Notes: a model not told the origin generated them from the letters alone. A stretch of 64,000 nt of DNA from Pseudomonadales bacterium (GCA_022822135.1 JAJECH010000014.1:45898-109897); one strand, 5' to 3'. Counted from the stretch's first letter, positions 51,878 to 60,757 are shown. Program-made: numbers and translations.

Positions 51878-53929
51878 CTAGAAGTAACGCTTAATCCCAA
51901 GTTGGGCATTTCTCGGTATGGCTGGAAAGTAGCGAGGGGTCCCAAACGACCAATCAGCACGGTCCGCATACTTCTTGTCGAGTAAGTTGCGCACGTGAGC
52001 CTGAATCTCCCAGTCATCACGTAACCGCCATTGGCCATGCCAGTGCACGGCTACATGTCCAGGATATTTCAGTGTGTTTGCCGCGTCCATGAAATACGAA
52101 CCGATGCGCGTGAGCTCAACCGTTGATTTAAGCGAATCGTTTGGTTGCCACTGCCACTGAACCGAACCCAAATGGCGCGGTGCAGTGTCAACATCGTTCC
52201 CCGCTACGATGACCTCCCGGAGCGCAAGGTTCTGCGTGAAGTCATATTGATGATTCGCCCACGATTGCGCCATACGCAGCTTGTGGCTTGCAGCCAACGC
52301 GTGAGTTAGACCAATCTCAATCCCCGATGAGTCGACTCGTCCGTCGCTTTGATTAAAGCCCTCCGAATCGCGAATGATGAGATTTTCGCTGTATTCGTGA
52401 TAGGCAGTCACGTGAACCAGGCTACGATCTGTCGTGTACTTCAATCCCATCTCAAGCGCTTCTATCCGTTCACTCTCAACATCCGCGAACTCTTGTCCGT
52501 TCTGCAGCCGATACAGTTCAGCGATTTGAGGAGGACGAAATCCGGAACCTAGGCTCGCATGAAAAACAGCGTGTGCACCAAATACGCGTTCAAATCCAAC
52601 TTGCATCGAGTAATCCGTGAATCGGTCTTCACGATCGGCCGGTCGGGTATAGAGACAACCACCGAATCCACACGGCGTCCCGTCGTCCTTGCTATTACCG
52701 ACCAAATGTAGGTTGTCGTAGTCGTAGTTCCCCGTTTCCACTCGAACCCGATATTTCCACGCCAAGGTGTCGTTTACCTGGTAACGCCCATCATGAAAAA
52801 ACCCGAAATGTGATGCATTGACCGTAAAGTCATAGTGTGTACCTGGGGGGCGAGTCGCCATTAGAAACGCGGAACCAACTGTGGGTGACGATTGTTCTTC
52901 ACTTAGCTCCACGCTTACAAACTCGCCGCGACCGCCAAATGAGAGCTCCCATTTGTCAAAACTGTGTTCCCAATTCAGTAACACGCCTCCGCTCCGCTGC
53001 GCGTTTTGCTCTAACGGTTGTCCCGGTAGAAAGTGCATCAAAAAGTCCATCGAACTCTGTCGAACGAACGGTGCCAAGAGCAAGTCGCCACTACGCCAAT
53101 GCGACGCGTAACGAATGGAGCGAGCGTCCCGAAACGCTTCGGGATTAGGATTGCTGAAGCGCAGTGCATCGTCTTTGTAAGCATCCAAACCCCTGACATA
53201 GCCACCCGTTTCCTGGTTAAGCGACGTCATAGATAACGTATGCGTGACCTGCCATGACCCAACGTTGCTATTGAGATGCCCGTTCAGTTTCTGTTGATCG
53301 AAGCCCGTGTCGTCACGCCATCCATCCGTGGTTATCGCATTAACTGCCAGACCTCCATGGTCGTTTCCAAGCCGCACGTCCATTCGGCTGTGACCGTAGG
53401 ATCCGAGTTGGAAACTCGCACTATTTACGTCTAGCGGTGTGATCGTGATCGCGTTGATGACACCGTGCAACGCGTTCCCACCGTAACGAGAACTCGCCGG
53501 ACCACGGATGACCTCAATCGCATGTGCCTGTTCGGTGTTGAGTTCAAACAACCCATTGACGTTACAAAAGGAAGTGGGTCGGATCGGGATACTGTTTTCA
53601 AGCAGGAGATAAGTCCCACAAGCGCCAGCGCCGGTTAGCATCCCGGACCGGATCGCGGTAAGGTGCTCCTGGCCTGAGTTCCGCGAAATCCATACACCCG
53701 GAACCTGACTCATCAGTTCGTTTGGGTGGATCGCCTGAACACTGTTAATGGACTCGTCATCAAGGATGGTTGCGGTCAATTCCGCGAAGTGATCCACGGA
53801 AACAGTGGCTTGTGCCTGTACGACGAGCTCTTCAAGTTCTTCCTCGGCATCGTCGTCGGCTTCCTGTGCCAACACAGGCGAAACCATGAGCGACGCCGCC
53901 GAACAGAGCACTATGCTCCATCGCGTCAT
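51878..53929 (-). CDS. TonB-dependent outer-membrane receptor
   Basis: A 683-residue receptor. The signal peptide ends in SPVLAQ (about residue 22), then an acidic stretch and the TonB-box-like EELVVQAQATVSV (about 33-45). The plug shows MSQVPGVWISRNSGQEHL and IEVIRGPASSRYGGNALHGV. The barrel ends with GIKRYF, a C-terminal Phe. Its start overlaps the stop of the upstream dioxygenase gene (ATGA), so the two are cotranscribed and coupled. Resembles FecA/BtuB-type receptors, ligand unknown. Confidence 0.94.
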   Translation of the reverse strand: MTRWSIVLCSAASLMVSPVLAQEADDDAEEELEELVVQAQATVSVDHFAELTATILDDESINSVQAIHPNELMSQVPGVWISRNSGQEHLTAIRSGMLTGAGACGTYLLLENSIPIRPTSFCNVNGLFELNTEQAHAIEVIRGPASSRYGGNALHGVINAITITPLDVNSASFQLGSYGHSRMDVRLGNDHGGLAVNAITTDGWRDDTGFDQQKLNGHLNSNVGSWQVTHTLSMTSLNQETGGYVRGLDAYKDDALRFSNPNPEAFRDARSIRYASHWRSGDLLLAPFVRQSSMDFLMHFLPGQPLEQNAQRSGGVLLNWEHSFDKWELSFGGRGEFVSVELSEEQSSPTVGSAFLMATRPPGTHYDFTVNASHFGFFHDGRYQVNDTLAWKYRVRVETGNYDYDNLHLVGNSKDDGTPCGFGGCLYTRPADREDRFTDYSMQVGFERVFGAHAVFHASLGSGFRPPQIAELYRLQNGQEFADVESERIEALEMGLKYTTDRSLVHVTAYHEYSENLIIRDSEGFNQSDGRVDSSGIEIGLTHALAASHKLRMAQSWANHQYDFTQNLALREVIVAGNDVDTAPRHLGSVQWQWQPNDSLKSTVELTRIGSYFMDAANTLKYPGHVAVHWHGQWRLRDDWEIQAHVRNLLDKKYADRADWSFGTPRYFPAIPRNAQLGIKRYF

Positions 53930-55506
53930 GCAGTCGCCCCAATGACGCTCCAGCGTTCGGTTCGTAGCACCTTTAGACTCGCCTCAACGGCTTGTTGATC
54001 ACCGATCGACGCCAAGCGGGCAAGTATTTCCAATGCTGAGCTTTTCGCGTAGCGGTCGGTCTCATCTTTGATCTGAGTGCAAATCAAGGCGGAAATTTCT
54101 CCGAGAGACTCCGCATCCACACCTTGTTCCGCTGCGCTTGATACGATGTTGAGAAGCGCGACGTAAATGCATTGGCGTTCGGCGCTTTGTGCTACGCCAC
54201 TTCGAGTTCTACGCTCCCGCGAGTTATGAAGTGCCTGTTCTAACTTAGATACTAAATCCTCAGGAAGCCAAAACTCCCCCTTTCCGATTCGTCGACGCAA
54301 CGACCTTCCCAACGCGTTGGTCGCAGTCATCTTGACATCGGTATCTGGTTCATCCGCGACTATCTGCAACAACGTATCAATGTCAGTATTCCGAGGTTCC
54401 TGAAGTTCTCCCAGTAGGAACGCCCCACAGCAACGTGCTGGTTTGTCCGTCCTCTCAAGGAGATCAGTCGCCACTGAAATTGACGCTTCATCGTGTCCGA
54501 CCAACGCGTACATCGCACTACGCCGCCCCGCTTCGCCATCTTGAAGGCACGCTGCTGCGATAGCCTCTGTATCTGTCGCAACGCTTGTATGCGCAACTGC
54601 CATGCGTTCAGCTTCTTGAATGACGTCATCGCTCTCACAAGACTGATGCGGAGCGTCTACGTTCAATCCGAGCCAAGCGGCGTTTTTGGCGATCAGTGCT
54701 TGACGCCGAGGGTCCCGCGCCTGATACTCAATCGCGCGTCGCGGCTTCGAAACACTTCGTTCGGTCGTGCGAACATACCAAAACTTGTACATAAACCGTT
54801 CGTCTTCAGAGACGCTTCGGGTGCCTCGATGAAACAAGTCGAAATGCACCAGAACAAGCGAACCTTTGGGTAACTCAAGCCGCAGGGGCTTCACACGGCG
54901 GTCGAACTCCTCAACTTGCTTATCGAAGTGGCAAGCTCGTTCCGCTTCGGTCATGCCATTCATGACATCCGGTTGCAGCGTTCCGTCGAAACGATCCTCA
55001 CCTTCGGTCCGCCCAGTACCTTCACGATTGACATTCCAATACTGTGTACCAGGCAATATCTCCGTAGGACCCATGTCGAGCGTGACCGCCTGCGGGTAAT
55101 AAAACACCATCGCCCAATTAGGTCGGTGGGAACGAACACCGCCACGGGTACCCCACGGTAACGGCGAATCCTTGTGGTACGTCTGGTCATAAGCACCACT
55201 CTGGTGAACAAACGAATGTCCATAGCGGAAATAGTTGGCGCCGAGTACGGATGACATTGCGCCGTCTACTGACTCACTCTCGAGGATATCGTTTAGTAGT
55301 GGTATCTGAACGTGTAGGTTGTCGGCTACCGCTTCAAGACTGGCTAACGGGTTCGAAAGCTGTGATCGCCGCTGGTGTATGTCTATGGCGGCGTCGAACA
55401 ACCTGTCATGAGTCGACTCAGGGATATCGCTCGAATCAATGATGTGATACCCCAGATCCAAGAATTGACACAACTCAAGGTCGGTCATCGCGTGATTCTT
55501 CGTCAT
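53926..55506 (-). CDS. Phytanoyl-CoA dioxygenase family protein fused to HEAT-like repeats
   Basis: A 526-residue protein. The N-terminal 300 residues form a PhyH-type Fe(II)/2OG oxygenase: H111 and D113 in YHKDSPLPWG, GPTEILPGTQYW, and H226 in HFDLFHRGTR with Arg230 for 2OG. The C-terminal part (about 320-526) is a run of alpha-helical repeats (RSAMYALVGHDEASIS, KMTATNALGRSL, KSSALEILARLASIGDQQAV) like HEAT/armadillo repeats, so the enzyme probably binds a protein partner. It is upstream of, and coupled to, a TonB receptor. No export signal is present. The full fusion is uncommon. Confidence 0.8.
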   Translation of the reverse strand: MTKNHAMTDLELCQFLDLGYHIIDSSDIPESTHDRLFDAAIDIHQRRSQLSNPLASLEAVADNLHVQIPLLNDILESESVDGAMSSVLGANYFRYGHSFVHQSGAYDQTYHKDSPLPWGTRGGVRSHRPNWAMVFYYPQAVTLDMGPTEILPGTQYWNVNREGTGRTEGEDRFDGTLQPDVMNGMTEAERACHFDKQVEEFDRRVKPLRLELPKGSLVLVHFDLFHRGTRSVSEDERFMYKFWYVRTTERSVSKPRRAIEYQARDPRRQALIAKNAAWLGLNVDAPHQSCESDDVIQEAERMAVAHTSVATDTEAIAAACLQDGEAGRRSAMYALVGHDEASISVATDLLERTDKPARCCGAFLLGELQEPRNTDIDTLLQIVADEPDTDVKMTATNALGRSLRRRIGKGEFWLPEDLVSKLEQALHNSRERRTRSGVAQSAERQCIYVALLNIVSSAAEQGVDAESLGEISALICTQIKDETDRYAKSSALEILARLASIGDQQAVEASLKVLRTERWSVIGATA

Positions 55507-55831
55507 GGGGAAAAGAGAGCGTGTAAATAGGGAGCAAGTCGCAGCGGAACCGCTACTGAGAGCGCCAGCTTAAGCGGAATTGTATGGGGGACATCGAGCG
55601 TTAAGAACGTCGTAAAGAACACGATTGAGTCTAGATCGCAGGAGCTTCCAATCAAATCTGGCGTGGGCGTCCTCTACCAAAGGTATAGCGCCCAACCGTA
55701 TAACTCGACTACGTTACAACCTAACTCAACAGGAATTCGGCTTCTCTTCGACGTACGATCACGCCGTCCTGAGTCGAATTTCGTGGACTTCGTCGTAGTC
55801 GAGAACAAAGGAGTTTTTAGGAAGAATCGAT
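55507..55831. other. Gap between divergent dioxygenase and secreted-protein genes
   Basis: About 325 bases between divergent genes, so it should contain both promoters. No gene is supported. The right end holds TAGGAAG, the ribosome-binding site of the next gene. The stretch near 55670-55745 shows no strong repeat or promoter consensus. Confidence 0.4.
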
Positions 55832-56932
55832 ATGCCTTACCTATCGAGAATCTCAGCACTCACCATCTTGGTCTTTGCGTTAATGTCCACCTCTACTACG
55901 TGGGCAAACGCGAAACTTGAAGCTTGGGAAAAGCGAATTCCCGGACGTTCGTCCTTATACGTTACCTTTGCGCCCACACACGATTTGCACGAGCACTGCC
56001 CAAACCTCATCGCACCTCTTGAAGAGCGCGGATTTCATGGTGGTTTCACGCCAGAATGTGAAGCGAGACTCGACACGCAGTTCTTTGACTATATCCCGCC
56101 GCGCGTGCCGTTAGAGGCAACGGACAATCGCATCACGTGGCGTTATGTATTTGATCAACCGTTGATCAAGCGCAGGCTTGTCCTCGATGCACTGTCGAAG
56201 CCAGAGTGTCTTTCAGTCCCTGAAGAAGCAGTCACAGACGATCTTTCCGAACGATGCCATGTCGACGCGATCGCAGATTACGCAACACTCAAATACAAGT
56301 GTGGTAGCGGCTATCACCGATTGAGAGACCGAATTGATGAGGGAATTGAACTCCCGTGGTATTACGTATTTCCGCTAGAACGTGTCTTTGACAACGAGAG
56401 TTACTGGCGAAAACGATGGGGAATTGAGAATGGATATTTCCGTAACGTATGGATTGCAGCCAAGTGTACGGCATTGCCGGACGACGTGCTTGCTTCACTC
56501 GACGCATTTGAAAACGTCCCCGGTCTTCGAGGAGAACCTGCGCCTGGTGAGGAAGACTGGTGGTGGGTAGAACAAGGGTTTGAAGCGTATCTACTGATGG
56601 GAATTGCCGATCGGCTTTCCTCCAACCTTACCCGGACGAAATATGGCTATGAGCCTGAAAATCTCAGCGTTTGGCAACGCGTGGAACCCGTTTTTACGGA
56701 GTTGATGCAAGTGAAGGAGCAAAGCGTTCATTCAAGTGTCGCTGAAGTAAAAGCAGCTCGCCTCAAGCACTTCATCGCCGCTCAAACATGGATCAAGAAG
56801 AGACGAACGAACATAAACGAAGATTGGTTGCTAGAACAGATTGGTGATTACTCGGACGAGGAATTAGCGCAAGCTGCCGAAGAAGCAACAGCAATGATGA
56901 ACAAACAAGGCTTTGGTACGACTTGGAACTAA
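55832..56932 (+). CDS. Secreted six-cysteine protein of unknown function, first of a tandem pair
   Basis: A 366-residue exported protein. The signal peptide is ISALTILVFALMSTSTTWAN, cleaved near residue 26. It contains six Cys (56, 76, 126, 142, 157, 212), all kept in the next gene product, which suggests three disulfides in the periplasm or outside. Rich in Trp and Tyr with ITWRYVFDQPLIKRRLVLDA (about 101-120), YWRKRW, NLTRTKYGYEPEN, and a helical end. No family was recognised. Confidence 0.7.
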   Translation: MPYLSRISALTILVFALMSTSTTWANAKLEAWEKRIPGRSSLYVTFAPTHDLHEHCPNLIAPLEERGFHGGFTPECEARLDTQFFDYIPPRVPLEATDNRITWRYVFDQPLIKRRLVLDALSKPECLSVPEEAVTDDLSERCHVDAIADYATLKYKCGSGYHRLRDRIDEGIELPWYYVFPLERVFDNESYWRKRWGIENGYFRNVWIAAKCTALPDDVLASLDAFENVPGLRGEPAPGEEDWWWVEQGFEAYLLMGIADRLSSNLTRTKYGYEPENLSVWQRVEPVFTELMQVKEQSVHSSVAEVKAARLKHFIAAQTWIKKRRTNINEDWLLEQIGDYSDEELAQAAEEATAMMNKQGFGTTWN

Positions 56933-56955
56933 CGAGACGAATGAGGATCAATTCG

Positions 56956-58041
56956 ATGCGCCTCATCGCAATGTTGAGCTGTGGCTGCTTCCTACTACTG
57001 TTACCTGTCTATTTTTCGCACGCTACTGAAAACGTAGCAACATCGACGAGTGAAGAACGCAAGGCAGGTACTTATGTCGTATGGCCGGGTAATTCCACGG
57101 AGGAGATTCACAGCAGCTGTCCTGGTTTCCTCGAACCGTTAGATGAACGTGGTCTTCGTGGCGGATTTACCCAGCAGTGTGAATCAAGACTGGACCAAGA
57201 GTTCCTGGAAAAAATACCAATGGCGATGCCGATTTACGTCAAGGACAGTAGCCTAACTTGGCGTCATGTATTCGATGAACCTTTCGTCAAGCGAAGGATT
57301 GTTCTTGATACGCTTGGTGATTCCAATTGCACGACCCCTAGTAATCAGCCAGATGGTGATGATCTCGTTGATCGCTGCAATGCTCACATGATTGCAGATT
57401 ACGCAGTACTTAAGTACATGTGCACCGGCGGTCTTTTCAGAATTCGTAAATTCATTGAGGATGGTTATGAAGCTTCACGATACTTGAGTACGTTCGAGCG
57501 TATTTTTGATCGTGGCTCATACTGGCAAAAAAGATGGCGCCAAGAATACCTTTACTTCCACCACGCCTGGATTGCCGCAAAATGTGCCGGCGTGCCTCGT
57601 GAAGCGCTCGCTTCGCTTGGTGTGAATGAAGATGCGATTGAACTCAGGAGGGAAGGTTCTACGCCGGGAGAAGATCATTGGTGGCGGATAGAGCAAAGTT
57701 TCGAAGCGTATCAGCTCATAGGAGTTGCAGCTCAATTAAGCGGTAACCTCACTCGAACCGAATACGGTTACGAGAAAAAAGCCCGTAGAGCGTGGCAGCT
57801 TGTAGATCCGGTCATGGCAGAGCTTATGAAGGTCAAAGATCCCGGAGACTATCCGAGCGCCGCGGAGGAAAAGGCGGCTCGCCTCAAGCACTTCATCGCC
57901 GCTTCGACGTGGATTGAAAGGACGCAAGTAGATGTCAGTCAAGACTGGTTGCTCAAACAGATAGGAGACTTCTCCGCTAATGAGCTATCGCAGGCTGCTG
58001 AAGATGCTCTAGAGATGATGGCCAAACAGGGAGTCGAATAG
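56956..58041 (+). CDS. Secreted six-cysteine protein of unknown function, second of a tandem pair
   Basis: A 361-residue protein from the ATG at 56956, preferred over ATG 56941 because GAGGA stands 8 bases upstream. A signal peptide with a CGCFLLLLPVYFSHA core is cut near residue 23. It is paralogous to the gene before it: in a 71-residue aligned block starting at the first conserved Cys (CPGFLEPLDERG) 36 positions are identical. All six Cys are conserved. The longer frame would overlap the first gene, so the two are tightly packed and probably coregulated. Confidence 0.7.
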   Translation: MRLIAMLSCGCFLLLLPVYFSHATENVATSTSEERKAGTYVVWPGNSTEEIHSSCPGFLEPLDERGLRGGFTQQCESRLDQEFLEKIPMAMPIYVKDSSLTWRHVFDEPFVKRRIVLDTLGDSNCTTPSNQPDGDDLVDRCNAHMIADYAVLKYMCTGGLFRIRKFIEDGYEASRYLSTFERIFDRGSYWQKRWRQEYLYFHHAWIAAKCAGVPREALASLGVNEDAIELRREGSTPGEDHWWRIEQSFEAYQLIGVAAQLSGNLTRTEYGYEKKARRAWQLVDPVMAELMKVKDPGDYPSAAEEKAARLKHFIAASTWIERTQVDVSQDWLLKQIGDFSANELSQAAEDALEMMAKQGVE

Positions 58042-58069
58042 GCCTGGTTTTAGGTCAGGACAGAGGTCT

Positions 58070-58077
58070 TAATTTAT
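58070..58077. repeat. Left target-site duplication of the IS1595-family element
   Basis: TAATTTAT here is identical to 60804-60811 at the other end of the element. Eight-base duplications are characteristic of the IS1595 family. Removing one copy with the element joins CAGAGGTCT-TAATTTAT-GTATCGC as the original target. Confidence 0.92.
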
Positions 58078-58101
58078 GGGAATTATAAATAAGACTTGAC
58101 A
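58078..58101 (+). repeat. Left terminal inverted repeat of the IS1595-family element
   Basis: Reads GGGAATTATAAA, then T, AA, G, and ACTTGACA. It matches the complement of 60780-60803 at 22 of 24 bases; the differences are at positions 13 and 16. It begins with GGG as usual for the family. Its inner end contains TTGACA. Confidence 0.93.
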
Positions 58102-58123
58102 ACTGGCGGGGTATTCTGATAAT
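58096..58123 (+). promoter_or_regulatory. Inward promoter overlapping the left inverted repeat
   Basis: TTGACA (58096-58101) and GATAAT (58118-58123) are separated by 16 bases. The -35 box is inside the terminal repeat. It points to the methyltransferase start at 58159 and leaves a leader of about 28 bases. Near-consensus sigma-70 promoter. Confidence 0.75.
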
Positions 58124-58158
58124 CGAAGTCGTTAGTTTCGTGGAATTTCCTCGACCAA

Positions 58159-59148
58159 ATGGCGACACCGAATTGGGTAAACCAGACGCTTTGGATTGGC
58201 GACAACTTGCCGATCATGCGAGGGATGAATTCTGAATCTGTCGATCTCATCTACCTAGACCCGCCGTTTAATTCAAATCACGACTACGCAGCTCCAATCG
58301 GTAGCGAGGCTGCGGGGGCTGCGTTCAAAGACACGTGGTCGCTGACAGACATCGACATTACGTGGCTCGACCTCATTGAAGCAAAGCATCCTACGTTGGC
58401 GAATGTCATTCGTGCAGCGATGCGCAAATCGGATAAGTCCTATCTGATTTACATGGCGGTTCGATTGCTCGAAATGGAGCGATTGCTAAAACCGACTGGC
58501 TCGATTTATCTACATTGTGATCCGATCATGAGCCACTATCTCAAGTTGGTCATGGACGCGATTTTTGGACGCTCCAACTGGCGCAATGAGATTATCTGGC
58601 GGATCGGTTGGGTCAGCGGGTTTAAAACCCAAAAGCGTGGGTGGATCCGAAACCACGACGTGATCTTGTACTACGTGAAATCGCCTGGTGCAGCGAAGCG
58701 GTTTAACAAGGAATACATACCTTACGCGCCTGACTACGTGAGACGCGACGGCAAGCGACCAACGGGTAAAGGCATTCCCATCGAGGACACTTGGAACTGC
58801 TCGAACGGGGATCGGCTCGATTCGATCATGATTAAGAGCTTTGCCAAAAAGACTGGTCAGCCAACCGAAAAGCCAGTTGAATTGGTGCAGCGAATTGTCC
58901 GTGCTTCATCCAACGAAGATGAGGTGGTTTTGGATCCGTTCTGTGGTTGCGCTACGACCTGCATTGCCTCGGAGATCGAACGACGTCAGTGGGTCGGCAT
59001 CGACATATCACCGAAGGCTGCGGACTTCGTTAGATGGCGCTTGACCGATGAGGTTGGATTGACGCTTGAGGGGGGGGGTACATCGAACCGACATTCCGCA
59101 GCGAACCGATTTAGGCGATCTCCCGAAATACAACTCACTTGCGATTAA
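58159..59148 (+). CDS. DNA methyltransferase (N6-adenine/N4-cytosine, beta-type motif order), passenger of the element
   Basis: A 329-residue methyltransferase as sequenced. Motif IV DPPF (residues 34-37) precedes motif I DPFCGCATTCIAS (259-271), with the TRD between; the order is that of the beta-group N6_N4_Mtase family. EKPVELVQRIV (238-248) is also typical. After LTLE near residue 304 it hits a run of nine G and enters a frame ending NRFRRSPEIQLTCD, which looks non-native. One fewer G joins it to the HNH domain. Probably a site-specific orphan methyltransferase, target sequence unknown. Confidence 0.88.
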   Translation: MATPNWVNQTLWIGDNLPIMRGMNSESVDLIYLDPPFNSNHDYAAPIGSEAAGAAFKDTWSLTDIDITWLDLIEAKHPTLANVIRAAMRKSDKSYLIYMAVRLLEMERLLKPTGSIYLHCDPIMSHYLKLVMDAIFGRSNWRNEIIWRIGWVSGFKTQKRGWIRNHDVILYYVKSPGAAKRFNKEYIPYAPDYVRRDGKRPTGKGIPIEDTWNCSNGDRLDSIMIKSFAKKTGQPTEKPVELVQRIVRASSNEDEVVLDPFCGCATTCIASEIERRQWVGIDISPKAADFVRWRLTDEVGLTLEGGGTSNRHSAANRFRRSPEIQLTCD

Positions 59149-59353
59149 GAACGCGCTGTATGGCGATCAGGGTGGCCATTGCAACGGCTGTGGCAATCAC
59201 CTGGAGAAGCGTCACCTGGAAGTCGATCACATCATTGCACGTAAGCAAGGTGGCACGGATCACGTCAAGAATTTGCAGTTGCTCTGCGGATCGTGCAATC
59301 GGATTAAGGGTGATCGCGGTATGGAATATCTAGTGTCTAAGCTTGCGTCGTGA
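59066..59353 (+). pseudogene. HNH nuclease domain, out of frame with the methyltransferase by one G
   Basis: The open frame from 59066 reads GGVHRTDIPQRTDLGDLP (near the start) then a zinc-ribbon HNH domain: CNGCGNHLEKRHLEVDHIIA and LQLLCGSCNRIKGDRG. The two CxxC pairs and the VDHI...N core are complete. The frame has no independent ATG and no ribosome-binding site, so it is likely expressed only when the G-run length or ribosome slippage puts it in the methyltransferase frame (397 residues total). Methyltransferase-HNH fusions of this layout are familiar. Confidence 0.8.
59070..59078 (+). repeat. Homopolymer of nine G at the methyltransferase-HNH junction
   Basis: The run spans the Leu-Glu-Gly-Gly codons. 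Nine G gives the truncated methyltransferase; eight gives the fused methyltransferase-HNH frame. G-runs of this length are typical slipped-strand phase-variation tracts but also a common source of sequencing error. Confidence 0.9.
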
Positions 59354-59356
59354 CTG

Positions 59357-59674
59357 TTACATGCGATCAAAAATCTTTTGCAATTCGTCTCGTTTTGCGG
59401 TGACTTCCTCGCGTTCTTCTAGGGATTCGACCAGAACGGTTACGTTAGGATTTCGGTCAAGTGTGTGGTACGATGGGATTTCGTCCGCAGCAGATCGCCA
59501 ACATAGATGACCCTGATTTGCCGTTAGCGTTTTACCGTCGAAGTGCTTTAGCGTGTCCCGCATGGCATCGATCTCTCGCAAAATCTTACGGTCGAGACAC
59601 GCGATCTGCTTGTCGCATTTATGGATATCCCACCATGTATTTTTCTGTTCTTCTTCGTTTTGATCTGACGTCAT
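59357..59674 (-). CDS. Hypothetical passenger protein, 105 residues
   Basis: A soluble protein with an acidic, glutamine-rich start, NTWWDIHKCDKQIACLDRKI (about 12-31) and a coiled-coil-like end (VESLEEREEVTAKRDELQK). AAGGG lies 8 bases before its ATG, so it should be translated. It is 73 bases downstream of the transposase, likely on the same transcript, and converges on the HNH gene with a 3-base gap. It could be an accessory or immunity-type factor; no family recognised. Confidence 0.65.
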   Translation of the reverse strand: MTSDQNEEEQKNTWWDIHKCDKQIACLDRKILREIDAMRDTLKHFDGKTLTANQGHLCWRSAADEIPSYHTLDRNPNVTVLVESLEEREEVTAKRDELQKIFDRM

Positions 59675-59852
59675 GAAAGCGACCCTTCACCCGAATAAAC
59701 ATCTCGTTGGTGCGACACCTGAAAAGCTAGCTAAGGCGTTGCTTCGTTCAAGCGCTCCGCGCCGTCGAGTCAAGCCCGTTGTCCGCGATAAGGTCTCGGA
59801 GAAGCAAGCGGTGACCGAGCAATCGAGCGACGGTATCACGCATCTGAAATAG
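59673..59852 (+). CDS. Possible small protein overlapping the transposase 3' end
   Basis: A 59-codon frame starting MKATLHPNKHLVGATPEKLA and ending ITHLK. It begins at the same CATG at which the 105-residue gene starts on the other strand and runs antisense to the last 35 or so codons of the transposase. The amino acid pattern looks protein-like (ATPEKLAKALLR), but no ribosome-binding site is seen and antisense chance frames occur. Confidence 0.25.
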   Translation: MKATLHPNKHLVGATPEKLAKALLRSSAPRRRVKPVVRDKVSEKQAVTEQSSDGITHLK

Positions 59853-60737
59853 CGTGTCCTGCTCTCGCACGTTGTGCCGACCTGCGAATTCCTGAACGTA
59901 GCGGTCTAGGTGCTTGGGACTGATTTTATGGAACGTGCCCTTGTAGGCGCGCTTCAGTGTTGACCAGAACGACTCCACGCCGTTGGTATGCGCTTGCTCT
60001 TTGACGTACTCACCAACCGAGTGCTTCACGCTTTGGTGCTTGAAGTCGTTCGAGATGCTGGCTAGCGACTGGTACGCTTTAGCGTCGTCGGTGTAAACCG
60101 TCGCGCCTTGCGTGGCTACCGATTCAACGAAGGTCGTCAGCGTTTTCGAGTCGGTATGTTCAACCGCCTTCGCTGTTACCTTGTTGCTCGCCCGATCCTT
60201 CGCGCCGACAACCGCAGCTTTACCGACTGCACCACGACCTAGCTTGAGTTTCTTGCTCTCATGCTTGTTGGATTCCTTGCCACCGACATACGTCTCGTCG
60301 ATCTCAACGGGACCGTCGAATTCGTCCTCGTCGTTCGCCCACGCTTGACGGATGCGATGTAGCATGAACCACGCAGTCGGTTGGCTAACGCCAATGTCTC
60401 GGTGCAGCTTCATGCTCGATACGCCTTTGAGACTCGTTAGGCAGAGGTAAATCGCAATCGCCCATTTTTGCAAAGGCACTTTCGAGCTCTCAATCGCCGT
60501 GCCAGTTTTCACGCTGAAATACTTACGGCAATCGGTGCACCAATAAGGCATCGGTTTGGCGTTCGGTACTTCGCGGGTGCGGTGTCCACCGCATCGTTGG
60601 CACGTTCGAGACTCGCCCCAAAACACCGACTCGAACCACTTCCGCGCTGAATCTTCGTCGGGGAACATGGCGAATAAATCCATGAGGGTAACGCCCTGAC
60701 GGAACGCTTTGCCCGGTGCTTTTGCTTGCTTTGCCAT
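59748..60737 (-). CDS. IS1595 family transposase (ISXO2-like DDE domain)
   Basis: A 329-residue transposase. The N-terminal zinc ribbon has CQRCGGHRTREV and YWCTDCRKYFSV (about 48-77). The DDE domain shows EIDETYVGGKESN (about 148-160), ATVYTDDAKAYQSL (about 210-223) and HTNGVESFWSTLKRAYKG (about 250-267). GAGG lies 8 bases before its ATG. Transcribed from the right inverted repeat, 45 bases from the -10 end. Full length and intact. Confidence 0.96.
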   Translation of the reverse strand: MAKQAKAPGKAFRQGVTLMDLFAMFPDEDSARKWFESVFWGESRTCQRCGGHRTREVPNAKPMPYWCTDCRKYFSVKTGTAIESSKVPLQKWAIAIYLCLTSLKGVSSMKLHRDIGVSQPTAWFMLHRIRQAWANDEDEFDGPVEIDETYVGGKESNKHESKKLKLGRGAVGKAAVVGAKDRASNKVTAKAVEHTDSKTLTTFVESVATQGATVYTDDAKAYQSLASISNDFKHQSVKHSVGEYVKEQAHTNGVESFWSTLKRAYKGTFHKISPKHLDRYVQEFAGRHNVREQDTLFQMRDTVARLLGHRLLLRDLIADNGLDSTARSA

Positions 60738-60757
60738 AGTGAATACCTCTAGTGCTA

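Noticed and set aside
58159..59353. Complete restriction-modification system
   Set aside because: HNH domain shares the methyltransferase reading unit; there is no separate restriction enzyme or specificity gene, so a fused orphan enzyme is the simpler view.
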